Source of the DNA: Mytilinidion resinicola
Lineage: Eukaryota > Ascomycota > Dothideomycetes > Mytilinidiales > Mytilinidiaceae
Assembly: GCF_010093595.1 (NCBI RefSeq)
Contig: NW_022985455.1
Location: 792,602 to 856,601, forward strand
Direction: 5' to 3'
DNA: 64,000 bases
Each line of letters begins with the position of its first letter. Positions within the stretch are counted from its first letter, which is position 1. Shown here one piece after another: positions 45,448-57,984 of this stretch. The notes under the pieces were generated by a model that was not told the origin of the DNA, searched no databases, and saw only the letters and a program-made list of their open reading frames with translations. Position numbers and translations under genes: made by a program.

Positions 45448-48400
45448 ATGGCTGGCCGAGCTACGTCGCCCGACTCGACGTCCTCGACGCTGTCATGCAT
45501 CAACGTCGTGACGCCCGTTGACAGCGCTGCGTGTAGCTCCGTTCGCGCGTCGTCCAACTCGACACCTCCGACCAGCTCTGGCGATTCGGCCAGCATTCGC
45601 TCCGACGCGATCAAGACCGACGCGTACACAGAGAATCATCAGCCGGAACAAACGCCGGAGCGGGAGAACGAGGAGGAGGGCATGTCTCGTCGGCCGTCCC
45701 GGAGGTCGCGTAAGAGCGTGCCCACGTACAATGTCAAGATTCTTGCCGGGACCACGCTTCACACTCCGATCAAATACTTGCAGAAACACATCGACGATGT
45801 CATACACGACGATCAGGCTCAAGAGCAGCTGGAGGCTGAGCAACACCCGCGAGAAGTCACTGCGGAGCCGGAGCCCCCGACGCAGGAGAAGGACACCGAG
45901 GATGGGGAAGGCAAGCAGCCTGGCCGCCGCCTTTCACGGCGATCGCGAACCAGCATACCAACCTACAACCTCACGATGCTTGCCGGCTCCCACGTGCACA
46001 TTCCAACAAAATATCTAGAGAAACACACGCAGAATGTCATTAGGGACCGTGAAATCAGCGGCAGCACACTTGCGGCAGGCGATGATGAATCAAAGGATAC
46101 GAGCTCTAGGAAATTGGACCCTAATCACTCCCCACACTCTCCAAACGACCAGCTTGTGCAGGAGTTGCGGGATAGGATCAAATACGCGAAGCTGCCGAAG
46201 TCCCGGAAACTTTTATTCGAGGCAACTCACAATGCAATGACTTCGGCCAGCTCGTCGCTCGGAAAGAGAAGCCGAGATATGATTGAGAGCGGCAAGGGCA
46301 AACTTCAATCGCTTCGGGGCGTACGTAGAACCCAGTCCGACAGCAACCTTCGGCAGGCGGCTAAGCGAAAGAGACCTTCTACCGCGTCGGCAATGGATCT
46401 TGATGTTGATTCGGAGGAGGACTCGGAGGAGGATTCGGAAGAGGAGCAGAAATTCTTCACGCCCAAGATGAAGAAGTGGCTGGGCCAGGGCTTGTACATC
46501 GGGCAACACAGGCACTTTGATGCTCGGCTTACTGAAACTCAAAACAAGGCTAAGCGGAAGTCTGTCGCTACGAAAGAGAACAAGATTCTCCCGATGCCCA
46601 TGTTCGCAGGCGAACGATTGCTATCGGTACCATACAAGGACGGACGCGATTTCAAGTTGCCGTTTGATACCTTCTCCCCGCTACCTAGGAAGGCTAAGCC
46701 CGAGGACTGGAAGAAGACATCGAGAAGTAAGTCTTATCCAAAATGCGCCGAGTGTGTCTTCTAGCTAACGAACTCTAGATCTTTTTGTAGGCGAGGCGGG
46801 CACGCTATGGAAGAAGGCCAAAGTCCAATCTGACTCGTACTGCGAGTGCAGCCCAGAAGATGGATGTGGCGAAGATTGCCCTAACCGCTACATGTTCTAC
46901 GAGTGTGACAGCACGAATTGCCATCTCGGACCTGAGTTGTGCACCAATCGTGCTTTTGCAGAGTTGAAGCGCCGTGCCAAGGGTAACCGGTACGATTATG
47001 GAGTTGAGGTTCTCGAGACAGCGGACCGTGGCTTCGGCGTGCGTGCCATGCGAACCTTTGAGGCCCATCAGATCATCGTTGAGTATGCTGGTGAGATTAT
47101 CACCCAAGACGAATGCGATCGAAGGATGAAGCACGAGTACCGGAACAACGAAGTAAGTCGGCCTTTGACATACCACGAAGTGGGTGAGTAGAACTTCTTT
47201 CCTGACATGATTGTAGTGCTACTACCTGATGACTTTCCACAACAAGATGATCATCGATGCTACTCGCGGCTCGATTGCTCGGTTTGTGAACCATTCTTGC
47301 GAGCCTAACTGTAGGATGATCAAGTGGACTGTTGCCGGAGAACCTCGCATGGCCCTGTTTGCTGGCGAGCGTGGAATCATGACTGGTGAAGAGCTGACCT
47401 ACGACTACAATTTCGAGTAAGTTTCACGCCGTCTTTCGTTATTCCTGAGCATAGCTAAACATATTCACAGTCCTTTCTCATCAAAGAACGTTCAAGAATG
47501 TCGATGTGGAACGAGGTCCTGCCGTGGTGTACTGGGGCCTCGACCAAAGGACAAGCCGAAGTTCACTCCCACGTCACTTGTCGCAGGCGCGAAGCGGAAA
47601 ATTCAGGAAGTCTTCAGTAACAAAGAGTCTCGAGGCTCAGCTTCCCCGAAGAAGAAGCGCAAGGTGGCTGAAATTGCTCGAACTGCCATCTCGAAGGCAA
47701 AGAATTATACTCTCATGGAGTCCGAGAGCAGCAGAGCTATGAGAATCGAGAAAGAGGTCGCTGATGCAAAGGCTAAGAATGACTCGCGCGCTGAGCGCCT
47801 GGTTCGACGCTCGTCCTCAACAGTCACACTGACGTCTCGCCGCTCTATGACGCTCCGCAAACCTTCGTCATCTCTGAGGACCGTCACCTCAACGTCCTCC
47901 AGGAAAACGAGGACTTTTCTCATTAAACGTCCCACGACTGCTGCTCGGAAGGCTCTCTCCCAGCGAGTTTCGCCGCGTAAAGCATTATCACGTCGTCGGA
48001 TTCCGGTAGCTCGGATTCCTCCATCTTCAGACGAGGACGACGAGCCTCCTAAAGCAGCATCGCCTCGTCGGATTCCAGTAGCTCGGCTTCCTCCATCTTC
48101 AGACGAAGACGACGACACCCCGGCTACCTCTACTCGCAAGACGAAAATCACAGCCAAGAAAGAGGGACCAATGGCGAAGATCACCAGGAAGGCGAATCTC
48201 CAGGCGAAGAGGGCCAGGTCTAACTCAAAGGCCGTAGAAGCATCATCCACACTGAAATCCACCAGCTCCTTGAACTCAAAGGGCTCAGGTTCCTCCCTCC
48301 GGCAGACCACCCTCCCCTTCAAACGTGTCACCGCAGTCGACCTAAAAGCAAGCGCTGACTCATCAAGCGAAACCGAGTCCGATAATGACGAGGTCGACGG

Positions 48401-48638
48401 CGCAGTTCGAGAGTTTGCGAAGCTCCCCTCCCGTGTGTCCAAACGCCCATCCACCGCAACCTCGGTCCGCAGCGCAGCAGTCAGTGTGAAGAAGAATGTG
48501 GTCAGGAGCGTGCGTGGACCTCGACGCGCGGCTGCCGTGGCAAAGATGGGGCTGGGACTAGGTGTTAAGGGGATGGGCGGATTGGGAGAAGGCGGAAGCG
48601 GCAGCACGATCAGGGTCATCATGGGGAGCGACGATTAG
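45448..48638 (+). CDS. ash1: ASH1-type SET-domain histone H3 lysine-36 methyltransferase
   Basis: Exons 45448-46726, 46779-47152, 47217-47416 and 47471-48638; 1006 aa. The AWS domain starts at C448 (YCECSPEDGCGEDCPNRYMF). The SET domain (about 495-618) has RGFGVRA, VEYAGEIIT, the catalytic FVNHSCEPNC (NHSC about 576-579) and ELTYDYNF. The post-SET zinc cysteines are C628, C630 and C635 (CRCGTRSCRG). A basic NLS-rich, disordered C-terminus follows. No WW or SRI domain is evident, favouring ASH1 over Set2. Two copies of a 41-residue module (81-121 and 160-200, each with P-T-Y-N and P-x-K-Y-L-x-K-H) lie near the N-terminus; another duplication (RRIPVARxPPSSDEDD) is in the C-terminal part. Nuclear chromatin enzyme; ASH1 homologues mark facultative heterochromatin in other fungi. 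Confidence 0.87.
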
Positions 48639-48987
48639 GGGCCGAAGGTGCTCCCTAGTACGGTACTGCGTCGTTGGAGACCGTGCTTATGAGGAGGAAC
48701 CCGAGTCTCTTGCTTCAATAGTGTTTTCAACTACACTTTCAGCAGGGTCACTTGTTACGAGCGAGCGAGGGCTATGTGTGGGCCTTGCTTCTGTTTTTAT
48801 TTCTTTTTTCTTTCTCCCTAAGGACCATTCCTCGGGGTTCTGCGTACGGCATTGCGGGTGGGTGCGAGTGCGGGTACTGCTATGCGTTTTTTCCTGCTTC
48901 AACGAGGCAGATATGAAGGATGCCTCCCGCTTCTTCATGGGCCTTTGTTCCCATCATATGCTACAGCGTTTCTTTCCGGCCCTCTTT

Positions 48988-49020
<33 letters not shown>

Positions 49021-49779
49021 TGTCGGTACGGGCTGGGGGCATCGGCGGGCATGTGGGGGGCACTGGGATTGCAGCCGGCATTCAATGGAGGGTTGAGCGA
49101 GCTGGGGTATATTTAGTTACCGGCTTTTTCTGCGGCGTGCGGGGCGAGTGAGGGGCGCGCGGTGTGGAGGGTTCTTATTGTCTCTTTAAATAGATGGTTA
49201 ATTAGGTTTGTTTACTGCATGCTTTGTGTTTTTGAGAGGTGATGACTTTTGTAGGGAGTGGTGTTGAGGATGTAGTGATGCTTGGAAGAGGAGGGGTGTC
49301 GTGAGATGTATGGGTGGGAATGTGTCTGGCATTTGCAGCGATGGACAGCTCGAGTTGATGTTCATCTCAACCTATTTCGTTGCGCATAACAGTAACTTTG
49401 AGCTGCATGTTATGAGGGAAAACTTGGGATACCGTACATCGAGTTCTGGAGTTGAGCAGCCTCGAGACATCAATTCAACGTCGTTCATTCTTCATCCAAC
49501 ACCATGTAGTACTTCACGCAGAATATCCGACATTACGACCTCATCACCACGTGTGAATTATGCAAAGTAATATACGTAACCCCAACTCAACCAGGCGCCA
49601 CGCCCTCCACCCGACAGACCCAAAGTCACTTATACCCTACCCTATTGTACAACAAGGAAAAGAAAAGTGATTTCTCTCCTCTTGAATTTTTCCCAGTGAG
49701 CATAACAACATTGTTGCCAGTTCTACCAGTCCCCCCTCCCCCGACGCCAGATAGGAGAGTGAACACTGCCAACACTCCT
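48639..49779. other. Convergent intergenic region
   Basis: Between the ASH1-like and PMT 3' ends. It contains the CT microsatellite (48994-49020) and purine/pyrimidine-biased DNA. No gene supported. Confidence 0.5.
48994..49020. repeat. CT dinucleotide microsatellite
   Basis: About 13 uninterrupted CT/TC units in a pyrimidine-rich stretch 3' of the SET gene. Confidence 0.9.
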
Positions 49780-52700
49780 CTACTTCGTCGCCTCTGAAGC
49801 CTCGCTTGCGGGTTTCGGCGATCCCTTCGCCTGATCCTCAATGCTGTTCTCCTTCGCCTGGTCATCACCCACTGCAATGGTCGGCGGCGCCTCACTGGCG
49901 TCAGCTTCGCCGGCATCACCAGTCTCGGGGTTGCGGGCCTCCGCATCTGGGTGGGGAGGGGGGCGGCCCTCTGGGATCCGGCCGTCTGGCGCGCCCTCGA
50001 ACTCGCCGTCGTAGACCTCGTTTCCGTTGGCATCAATAACCCTCGTGCGGGTCTCGTAACGCGTCTTGAAACTGACCTTGCCTTCCAGCGCCTTGACCTG
50101 CTCCTCATCGAGGAGGTTGCCGTTCTCGTCGCGATACTCGATCTTTTCCTCGCGGGAGACGATAGGATGGTTGGCGGCGTTGAAGGCGGCGAGGGGCGTC
50201 ACATTTGCGTCGTCGACAGGCTCATCAGGCTTCTGAGCCTCCTGTTGGATTGGTTGTTGTGGTGGTGGGATGACAGGTGGTGCTTGAGAGGTAGGCACGG
50301 CGGAGATGGACGGATAGATCTGGGTTGTGTATTGATCATACTTGGATCTGTCAGATGGGAAAGTCTTGAAGAGACCAACTAACTTACGGAGGTATGGAAC
50401 GTGTTGCAGTCCCAGTCCCAGGTGTCGAAAAGCTTGACTTTGTTGCAAGCATCTCTGGTCCAAGAATTTCCATACGCGAGCGGAGAATATAGAGTAAAAA
50501 CAAAGATGGCGAAAGAAAGGAACGCAATCGCGGCAGCTTGGCCAATAATTGGACGCTGCTTCAGCCCCAGTGCGGTGAAGCGGTAGCTGACGAAGTCGTA
50601 CATCTGACACATAGCCATGATAGCAAAGTATAGAGCAGGGAGATAGTGGTGGAGGAAGAGCTGACGCGCCATCAAGTAGAATGGGAAGTAATGGAAAGCC
50701 CAGCCGAGGATCGATACACCGATCTCGTAGTCGAAGCGCTTGAAGGTTACCTGGGAATAGTCCTTGAACCCTCGCTGCCATCTAAGAACAGCGAGACCCT
50801 TGATGGCAACAAAGAGAGCGATAATAGCGGTAGAGCTCCACCAGATAACGGGGTTGCCGATCAAGTAGATCTGGCGATTGTCCTTGCCCCAAAAGTTGAT
50901 GCCTCGGCGAAGAATTGGCCATGACGGAGGCCTCGAGTCCCAAGCATGAGATTCAACGAGACCAGCATTCGTCCGCCACATGACCTTCTGCAGTTCCCAG
51001 AATTTGCCAAAGAAGCCAGGGTTTCGGTAGTTGACCTTCTCAGCTTCGGCTCCTAGAAGAGGATGTTCGTTCGACTCGATATACCAAACGCTGTTAGGGA
51101 GCGTTCCGCCGCGAGCACAGGTGACTTCTTGCTGTTCATAAGCCCAGTCAGGGAGCTTGGTCTTGTGGGAGAAGAGTACGCAGCCAGTCATGATATGAAC
51201 AAGCTTGAACTTGGTTTGGATGGTCCTTAGTCGCTTTTTAGCTTCTGCTCCGTCCGACATGGACTTGATGATCTCGACACGGAAAAGATCATTGGCGTCG
51301 CCTTCAAACCCTTCGTATCCGTAGGCGGAGACCTCGTTTTGCCAATCAGCTTCGGTGACGGGTGCGCGAACGTCGTGAGAATGAAGACGTCGGTCGGTGG
51401 TAACATGATAGAGTTTGAGGACAGCGCCATCCTCGATGAACTGAGGTCCGAAGTTATCCCAAGCCTTCGGCCCTTCTACCTTGGAGCCATCAGGCATCTC
51501 GGGGAGAGTTTGATTCTCGAGGACAAAAATGTTGTTCTCGTCCTTGTGTGGGTATAGCGTAATCTGTTGCTGCTTGCTTCCGGTGGGGTACATGTGGCTG
51601 TGCGAATGGAGATAACCGCCTTGGGTGTTGTGATGACGGATGGAGACACGGCTTCCAAAAGCTATGTCCGCGGCCACGTCTTGCATGCCCTTCGAGTTGA
51701 GGGTGGCCTGGAACTCCGAGGACATGAAACCGTCGCCATCACCTGGGTTGACCAAGCAAAGGAAATGGACTCCAAACATGACCATGTAGAATGTCACTGG
51801 GATGACAATTAAGCAGAACGTACGGGCGAAGAAGTGTTTGAACCAGAGTCTCTGTAATTGCGGATTAGAATCAAAAGTCAGGCTAAGCCATCAGGAGCCT
51901 TACCGGAGTGACATTCTTTGAATCACCAAGTAGAACCCAGAGCTGGAGGAGTGTCAAGCTTCCAACCCAAGCAATCGTGAAAAGACCAACCCACTTCACG
52001 CTGACCGTAGCTCCAAGCCCTACACCTGTCGCGGCAAGCCAGAACCACCAGGAGGGCTGAAATGCCTTTGAGGGGCCCTGCTCGTGCTGGTTCATGAAGC
52101 TTGTCCAGGCTAGAGCAGTGATGGCAGTAAATATAACCAGGGGAGAATCTAGCAGAATGAGGCGAGACTGGGTAAGGAGGGCATTGTCTACAACATAGTT
52201 AGTCATGTCTCTGGGTTGAAGGGCAGTCTTGCATACCGAATAGAACAAGGCCAGCCCCAAGCGCAGCCGTAGTGGTCCGGCATCCAGCAGCCTTGAGTGT
52301 CAAGAACATGGTAGGGATAGTCGCAACACCGCACAGGGCGGGCAACAAACGCATGGCCACATAGGGAACACGCGGCTCTAGATAATCTTTCCCAATGTCT
52401 TTGAAGTCGAACTCTCCGTCAAAGCCAGCCAGCCATCCAGCCAGTGTGATAAGTAATTTCGCCAGAGGAGGGTGGACGTCCATGAAGAAGCGGCCCTTGA
52501 TGTACTTGGAAGCAAAGCCACCGAAGCTGAAGACAACGTTAGCACAAAAGCCCCAATGTCTAGACAGTATGCAAGGTTGGACCTACTGGACTTCATCGAA
52601 GACGACACTGGTTGGCTGGTATATCCTGAACAGGCGCACCACAGCAGCAGTCAGGGTCAGGACTACCAGCAAGGTCCAATCGGACGACGGGAGGTTGAAA

Positions 52701-52873
52701 ATGTCATGATCCGTCACGCCCTCTGATGTGTAGCCTATAGGTGCGGGCTTCTGCTTCTGTGCCTTTTTTCCATTCGGGCCTGGCGATCGTGCAGGAGATC
52801 GCGCAGGAGATCTGCCCGCTCGCCGGGCATTCTTCTCCTGAAGATATGGATTATGTGCCGTCCGGTTCGCCAT
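49780..52873 (-). CDS. pmt1: Protein O-mannosyltransferase (PMT family, probably Pmt1 class)
   Basis: Five exons: 52873-52587, 52526-52237, 52187-51904, 51851-50388, 50340-49780; 961 aa. The ER multi-pass enzyme transfers mannose from dolichyl-phosphate-mannose to Ser/Thr of secretory proteins. The N-terminus has two RSPARSP repeats. The catalytic first luminal loop is FDEVHFGGFASKYIKGRFFM with HPPLAKLL. DNALLTQSRLILLDSPLV and VGLGATVSVKWVGLFTI are conserved. A MIR-domain region follows, with GSRVSIRHHNTQGGYLHSH. The late helices end in KVKLFDTWDWDCNTFHTS. A C-terminal cytosolic tail of about 190 residues, rich in P, E and D, is longer than in yeast. Subfamily is inferred by impression only. 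The last acceptor is AAG, chosen because it alone keeps frame. Confidence 0.88.
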
Positions 52874-53375
52874 GGTCGCGGACGGTGAAAGAAAGCGAAG
52901 ATCGAGGAGCTGGGCCTCCAACTTTTGTGCGGACGGAGCCTCAGCCGGTTGCAGCTCTCGGTGCCAAGGTCGCTGCGAGGATAGCGGAACAAAAGGTGAA
53001 GAACAGATGAAAGGGACCAACTGGGGGGTCAACGAGAGTAAGAAGAAAGGCTCGAGGAATTGCTCGGCGAGGAGATGTGTCGACACATTCGAGTTCAGCC
53101 CAGGGGGTCGTTTAGGGACAAGCCTGCACCCAGCCTTCACGCCGCGGCTCGAAATAGGTGTCCTTACCTCCTAGTCCCTCGACTGACCGCCTCCAACCAC
53201 TGGCTGCGGAGCTCGGAGCTCCCAGGGCTGCATGCCATGGCACGTGATACGGCCCCACGTTATTCCCTCTCCGATCGATAGTTCTCGCCATGGCAAATCG
53301 CGACTCGCGGGCGACCTCAGACTTGCACCCTCTCTCTCTACAGCAAGCGTGCCCTGCGCAAGGCCTGACCTCACC
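52874..53375. promoter_or_regulatory. Divergent promoter region, PMT / PRP21
   Basis: 502 bp between divergent starts. Frames run through it on both strands without stops, but their content is not protein-like. The PMT and Prp21 starts were placed at the first ATG with family-like sequence. Confidence 0.5.
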
Positions 53376-55136
53376 ATGGCCCCCGCCGACCTCAACATGA
53401 CGCCGCTCGACGCCGCGGTGAGCAAGATGCCGAGTGACATAATTCTCCCGCCTGCAGGAATCCGCGAGGTCATCGAAACAACCGCTGGCTACATTGATCG
53501 CAATGGCGTCGTATTCGAATCCCGTCTCCGCGATAAGGAGCACAAATCCCCCAAGTTCTCCTTCCTGTTCCAAGGCGACGCATACTTCCCCTACTACCAA
53601 TGGCGGCTTCGAGAGATCGGGAACGGCAGAGGTACTGATGTTTCAGCAGGACGAGTCGGAGAAGCGTCCAAGGAGGCGGAAAAGTCAAAGGGCCCTGTAC
53701 AGCCGCCCGACTTCGAGTTCTCGGCCCGCATGCCCAACATGAACGCGAAGGATCTCGATATCGTGAAGTTGACGGCCAGACACGCCGCCGGGAGGGGCCG
53801 CGCATGGGTAACGGCGCTGTCGCAGCGTGAGAACGGAAACCCTCAATTCGACTTCCTCCGCCCGCAGCACAGCCTGCACCAATTCTTTACACGCCTCACG
53901 GCTCAATACGCCGATCTGATGAACGCTGGAAGCCAGGACGACGGCCGGATTGAGAAAGCGCGTGATGCGCGGCTGGAGCACAACGTCCGAGATCCCTACC
54001 AAATTCTCGAACAAGCCAAGCAGAGAGCCGAGTATGTCAGGTACCAAGCACTGCAGAAGCAGCAGGAGGAGGAACAAGCTGAGAAGGACAAGATGGAGTT
54101 TGCCCAGATTGATTGGCACGATTTCGTCGTTGTGGAAACTGTCGAGTTTACGGAAGCCGACGAACAGGCGGACCTCCCGCCGCCAACTTCGAAAAGCGAC
54201 CTACAGTCCGCTTCGCTCGAACAGAAGGCCATGATGTCGCTCAACCAATCGAATATGCGCATCGAAGAAGCCATGCCAGGCGAAGAGACGTACTACGTGC
54301 CACATGCGCCACATGCGCCAGCGGCCCAGATGCCTCCCCCACAACCAAATTGGCAATCTCAGCGATCAGAACCAGAACCCATGGAGTACAAGTCGCAGGC
54401 TCAACAAGCTCAAGAGGATGAAGATGAGCGCCGGATTCGCGAACGCCAAGAGGAGCGGGAGAAGGCAGCGCAGGCGCAAGCAGCTGCGAAAGGTGTCGGT
54501 GGACCTATGCGTATCAGGAACGACTACACTCCTCGCGCGCAAATTCGAAAGCAGAACGTCGGGCTGGCTTTATGCCCCAATTGCAAACAGCAAGTGCCTT
54601 TCACCGAGCTCGAAGAGCATATGCGAAGTAAGTTTATCTATTCCTATGACCTCTTCTCGCATCCTGCGGTCAGCGGGCAGATAGCTGCAAGGATCAAATA
54701 CAGTGCTGGAAATTTTCCGACTGGTTTGATTGGCCTATATGGGCGTTGCTGACTATAAGAAACCCTACACTTTATACACAGGATGCGAAAATAAGTTTTA
54801 TCTGTTTCTGTACAGAAGCTAACCGTCATTACAGTCGAACTCCTCGATCCACGCTGGAAGGAGCAGAAGGCCCGTGCTGATGCCCGTTACTCCACGACGA
54901 ACCTATCTACCGCAGATGTCGCAAACAACCTCAAGCGTCTTGCAAGCCAGAGAAGCGACGTATTCGACGGGGTCACAGGTCTACCTATATCTGAGGAAGA
55001 GGCCGCACGGAGGAAGAAGGCTGCAACGAGCTATGATGGCCAGCCAGAAAGCAAGGATGCCGCTCGTATTGCGCAGATGCACAGCTTGAACATTGAGGAG
55101 CAACTCAAGCAGATCAAGCAAAAGTTCACCTCGTGA
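53376..55136 (+). CDS. prp21: Prp21 / SF3A subunit 1, U2 snRNP splicing factor with two SURP domains
   Basis: Exons 53376-54627 and 54835-55136; 517 aa. An upstream in-frame ATG at 53232 was rejected because the extra 48 residues look like leader sequence. SURP1 (about 30-80) includes TAGYIDRNGVVFESRL and FSFLFQGDAYFPYYQWRL. SURP2 (about 133-185) includes TARHAAGRGRAWVTALSQRE and FDFLRPQHSLHQFFTRL. Acidic/glutamine-rich helices follow, then the conserved PRP21 segment CPNCKQQVPFTELEEHM. The intron splits this segment and exon 2 continues with IELLDPRWKEQK. Known role: SF3a helps U2 snRNP engage the branch site in the pre-spliceosome. The 207-nt intron is long and open at its 5' end, so retention would truncate the last 100 residues. 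Confidence 0.93.
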
Positions 55137-55833
55137 ACCAGGATTCCAGCTGAGATTAAACCGGTTTCTCTTGTTCGGTGTGGTATTCCCCTGAATGGCA
55201 TGGAAGGCGTTGGATGGTTTGAAATGTACAATACCTTGGTCAGGGCGGTAGCACCCGCAACGAAGGGCGATGAGGGGGCTGTTGGAGTACGCGGGGCATA
55301 GATAACGGGGCACACTAATTCTAGGACAAACTGTCTCGTGGGTACACCTGCCTGCCACTGCTTGGGGTGCTTTAAAACATTTTCAGAAATCTAAACAGGA
55401 TAGAAGCTCTTCACTCTGCGCTATGTGGAAACTTGTTGAGGCACTTCGAGCAGTGGTAAACAGGTGCACCTATGCGACAGCGTGGTTGATGAGTGTCAAT
55501 ACAGAAGTTGGTAGTCCACAAACCCGTAAACTGTATACATACTATTGCTGTGCCTGTGTGCGCTTGTTTAGCACCGCTTGAGGTCCTCTGGTATATTATT
55601 ATTATTCGTAGAATACCAATTCTAGCATTTCTAATAGCTCGCCGGGCCACCTCAGACGGTGTTGAAATGCTTGAGTGTGCCACTTGTTTCATGCCTAGCG
55701 TGCAAAGACCGCTTCTCGGAGATCGTCGTCTCCTCCGCCGCCAAAAGACTGACGCGCTAGATATATTCAACCTCCCACCCTGCCTACTACTCCCTCAAAA
55801 TCAGTTTTGCAAAAGTCATTTGCCTGTATCCAG
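55137..55833. other. Intergenic region with repeat copy D
   Basis: PRP21 3' flank, repeat copy D (55561-55686, minus) and a pyrimidine-rich ISD11 promoter. No gene. Confidence 0.5.
55561..55686 (-). repeat. Dispersed repeat family, copy D
   Basis: On the minus strand: CAAGTGGCACACTC, then CCGTCTGAGGTGGCCCGGCG and AGCTATTAG, an AT-rich middle, then AGAGGACCTCAAGCGGTGCT and AAACAAG. It is the longest copy. Confidence 0.7.
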
Positions 55834-56442
55834 ATGTCACTCACACAGGCCGCGAAAGGCGACATGCCGTACCAAGTGCGATCTCTTGTGAGTATTCTCT
55901 GATATCTCCGCCACTTCCGCGCCTTCTCCCGAGCGTACGCATCCCTCCCAGCAGTCAATCTCACAAGTCGATACCGAGAAGAGCCCTTCAAGAGAAGTAA
56001 CTGACGGATAGATATCAGTACCGGTCATTACTCCGACAAAGTCAACAGTTCGCGGCGTACAACTTTCGAGAATATGCAAAGCGGCGGACGCGCGATGCGT
56101 TTCGGGAACACAAAGGGGATACTGAGGAAAGACAAATACAGGAGTTTATGCAGAAGGGCCTGAAAGAGCTGCAGATGTTGAAGGTAGGTTAGCAAAGCGT
56201 CAAGATTGGGTTCTTGGCGGCTGAGGAAGTGTGAGATGGCGCGCATGCTAACTTTCGGATTCCACAGAGGCAAACAGTCATAAGCCAATTCTATCAGCTC
56301 GATCGATTAGTGGTTGAAGGTGGGAAGACGGGAAAGCAGAAGGGGGATCATGGTGGCATAGTGCGGCAGAAGGACACTGGGTATGCTGCTCTAACTCCAT
56401 TTTTTCTCACAGAGGTATCTAACATTCAGCAGATGGGACTAG
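55834..56442 (+). CDS. isd11: Isd11 (LYRM4), LYR-motif partner of the cysteine desulfurase Nfs1
   Basis: Four exons: 55834-55887, 56019-56183, 56268-56380 and 56430-56442; 114 aa. The frame is too fragmented for a simple open-frame search. The LYR motif sits across the first junction ([21 protein letters not shown]). [35 protein letters not shown] and LDRLVVEG are Isd11 blocks in the right order. Exon 4 has just 13 nt (GRWD and stop). Known role: stabilises Nfs1 with acyl-carrier protein in the mitochondrial matrix for iron-sulphur cluster assembly. No presequence is needed or seen. High confidence in identity; the last tiny exon is less certain. Confidence 0.9.
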
Positions 56443-57984
56443 GTCTGTTTTCGTGTTGCAATTGATCCCCGTCATTCCTAGTTACTTCCTCACTGACGAT
56501 GTTGTATCGTTTTGAGCTGTTATTGCCCAGCTCTTTCATAAGATCGGCAATACCAGACCATGAGCTGGACTGTATCATAGATAGAGGTTTGGAGAATGTG
56601 AAATATGAACTCGGAGCCTGTAGGAGTATGTCAGCTACAGTATCGTCTATGGAATAGTCTTCACTTTACTATAAATCTCAGCTTGCTCAATCAATTCGTG
56701 ATAAACCAGCCAAATTTGTTTTTTGGACGCCTTTGAAAGGTCAAGCATGATATCGCGTGTAGAGATTCTCTTCGGCAGGTAACTATTGCCAGTCTTGAGT
56801 CTTGGAGCGAACAGCTTCGCCTCTCTCCAACATCGCGCCCACCACCAATTCCACTGCCAGCGCATTCATCGCAAGCATCATTCAACGCGCGCACGTAAGT
56901 ATGTTGGCGAGATCTTGATGGGTACACTGCATATTATGAAGATGCATATATCAAAAAAATGCACTCCTGCAGCACAGCGTCCAATCTTGACCTGGCTCAA
57001 GCGCGCGCTGCACCTAAACACCACGAACAAGGGAACACCCGACGCTGCTTCGGCTCTGAAATCCTTCTATAGGTATCGATACGCCTCATGTTCACCGATC
57101 GGTATTCCAGGCTCTGTTGGTAGTCGCAAGCTATAAAGACCTCGTGTGGAACTCACTTCCCGATGGCTTGAACTCTCGATTCGCCTCATGTTCACCGATC
57201 GGTAGTCCAGGCTCTGTTGGTAGTCGCAAGCTACGAAGACCTCGTGTGGAACTCACTTCCCGATGGCTTGAACTCCTCACAGCTACAGCAGCAACCACCA
57301 TGTCAATGCCATCTAGAGCTTACCAACTGGTGAGAATTCATCCATGGTGAAGGATTCAATGTTCAAACCGCGCCACTTCGGCAGTAAGTCTAGCCACTAA
57401 CAATTTACGGCCCTCTACCTTCCCTGTTTGATGGCATTTGACATATGTTTTGCTGTCTAGTCACTTCGTACGTTTGTTCCGCCTGATTGGCATGGGAGCA
57501 TACTTAAAGACTCTCTTCTCACAGCTATATAGGGACATATCAGTTTCATTTTCTGCGCTGTGAGATAGGGCCAAAGCCGGTTAATTTTCGTCAGGCCGCC
57601 AGGCATAGTATACCGGGAAATAGAACACTCAAAATTGGGTGCGAGCGTACCACTTTGCATACTTTTCCACACCTCAACACAGGATGCACGAGCTGGAAAT
57701 TTTATCGGAAACGAATTCAGCTCCTCTGTACATGCCTTCTGGTTTACAGAATTATTGGATAAAGTTGTGATGCAGGAAAATTTACGTTGTAATCGGCAAG
57801 TTTAGTAAGCGAGTGTTCCATTTCCCAGTGTGCCATGTCTGCCGCGGCTCTGAGGTTCACGCGCGACGCGACTTCCTCCACCGCGCCTCAATCTCAATGG
57901 TCACTACCTCATCGCTACTCAGCACTTTTGGGAAGGCGCTTTTCACTTAGTTGCCAATTAGCACCGTCAGTTCGGTTCGTCGTC
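56443..57984. other. Intergenic region with a 100-bp tandem repeat
   Basis: No confident gene. A minus-strand frame at 56647-56865 is helical-looking (KASKKQIWLVYHELIEQAEI) but unrecognised. A two-copy 100-bp repeat lies at 57077-57275. The right end is the promoter and leader of the gene at 57985. Confidence 0.45.
57077..57275 (+). repeat. Two-copy 100-bp direct tandem repeat
   Basis: Units 57077-57176 and 57177-57275 are nearly identical, with about five mismatches, each containing CGCCTCATGTTCACCGATCG and CTCGTGTGGAACTCACTTCC. No gene explains it. Confidence 0.88.

Noticed and set aside
47705..48622. 305-aa open frame antisense to the 3' exon of the ASH1-like gene
   Set aside because: It is the mirror of a Ser/Arg/Asp-rich coding exon. 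The composition is low complexity and no family is recognisable.
53232..53375. N-terminal extension of Prp21 from ATG 53232
   Set aside because: The 48 residues do not resemble the family, whereas MAPADLNMTPLDAA at 53376 leads straight into SURP1.
56647..56865. 72-aa helical minus-strand ORF
   Set aside because: Looks protein-like near its end but has no recognisable family, and no convincing start or promoter was found; left as unannotated.
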